From: Gemmatimonadales bacterium
GTDB lineage: Bacteria > Gemmatimonadota > Gemmatimonadetes > Palauibacterales > Palauibacteraceae
Reading direction: 5' to 3'
Assembly (NCBI GenBank): GCA_030608825.1
Contig: JAUWDL010000102.1
Coordinates: 1 to 5,975 of the forward strand
DNA length: 5,975 bases
Positions 5,933-5,975 of the stretch are shown piece after piece (positions within the stretch are counted from its first letter, which is position 1; the number at the start of each line of letters is the position of its first letter). The notes beneath the pieces were generated by a model. That model saw nothing but the letters and a program-made list of their open reading frames with translations. It ran no database searches and was not told the DNA's origin. The position numbers were made by a program, and so were the translations under genes.

Positions 5933-5975
5933 TCACGAGGTGCCGGCCGGATCCAGCTCGAACCGATGCTCCAAG
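5933..5975 (-). CDS. Possible C-terminal end of a convergent gene (partial, 13 codons)
   Basis: Reading the minus strand inward from the right edge gives an open frame ending in TGA at 5935-5933, with peptide LEHRFELDPAGTS. Its codons end mostly in G or C like the neighbouring genes. It would lie convergent to proS with about 21 bases between the two stop codons, enclosing part of the hairpin. The fragment is too short to identify. The + strand from GTG 5940 is also open to the edge, so this call is tentative. Confidence 0.25.
   Translation of the reverse strand, partial: LEHRFELDPAGTS

Noticed and set aside
5969..5975. ATG at the right edge as the start of a new + strand gene
   Set aside because: No Shine-Dalgarno precedes it and only two full codons are visible, so it cannot be supported.

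Overview
The window is a compact, high-GC bacterial segment (about two thirds G+C by eye, with strong G/C preference at third codon positions). All confident genes lie on the + strand and are packed end to end. The lineage cannot be fixed from the sequence. The bacterial-type prolyl-tRNA synthetase with an inserted editing domain and the FadJ-type fused beta-oxidation enzyme show it is bacterial, and the base composition fits many high-GC soil or sediment phyla. I saw no mobile element, CRISPR array, tRNA or rRNA.

Layout: (1) 2-1933, the 3' nine tenths of a fused enoyl-CoA hydratase / 3-hydroxyacyl-CoA dehydrogenase (FadJ/FadB alpha-subunit type), cut by the left window edge. (2) About 1959-2966, a DUF402-domain protein with a C-terminal block of about five membrane segments. 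It has no ordinary start codon between the fadJ stop and its conserved domain. (3) 2963-3679, a small polytopic M50B-like putative metallopeptidase with an HEISH motif, overlapping the DUF402 gene by ATGA. (4) 3681-4166, a GNAT-family N-acetyltransferase carrying a short in-frame duplication. (5) 4163-5911, proS, whose GTG start overlaps the GNAT stop as GTGA and has a strong Shine-Dalgarno inside the GNAT gene. (6) 5912-5975, a short tail. A 9-bp GC-rich hairpin spans the proS stop codon, and the end of a convergent minus-strand gene may lie at the right edge.

The spacings (25 nt or less, 4-nt overlap, 1 nt, 4-nt overlap) point to one transcript with translational coupling. Functionally it mixes fatty-acid degradation, translation and three accessory proteins. 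The least ordinary part is the membrane pair in the middle: a DUF402 domain (the fold of FomD-type nucleotide hydrolases) tethered to a membrane domain and coupled to a membrane metallopeptidase-like protein. The proS and fadJ genes look conventional. I do not see a clear new system. The DUF402-membrane/M50B pair and the missing start codon are the points that deserve a second look.
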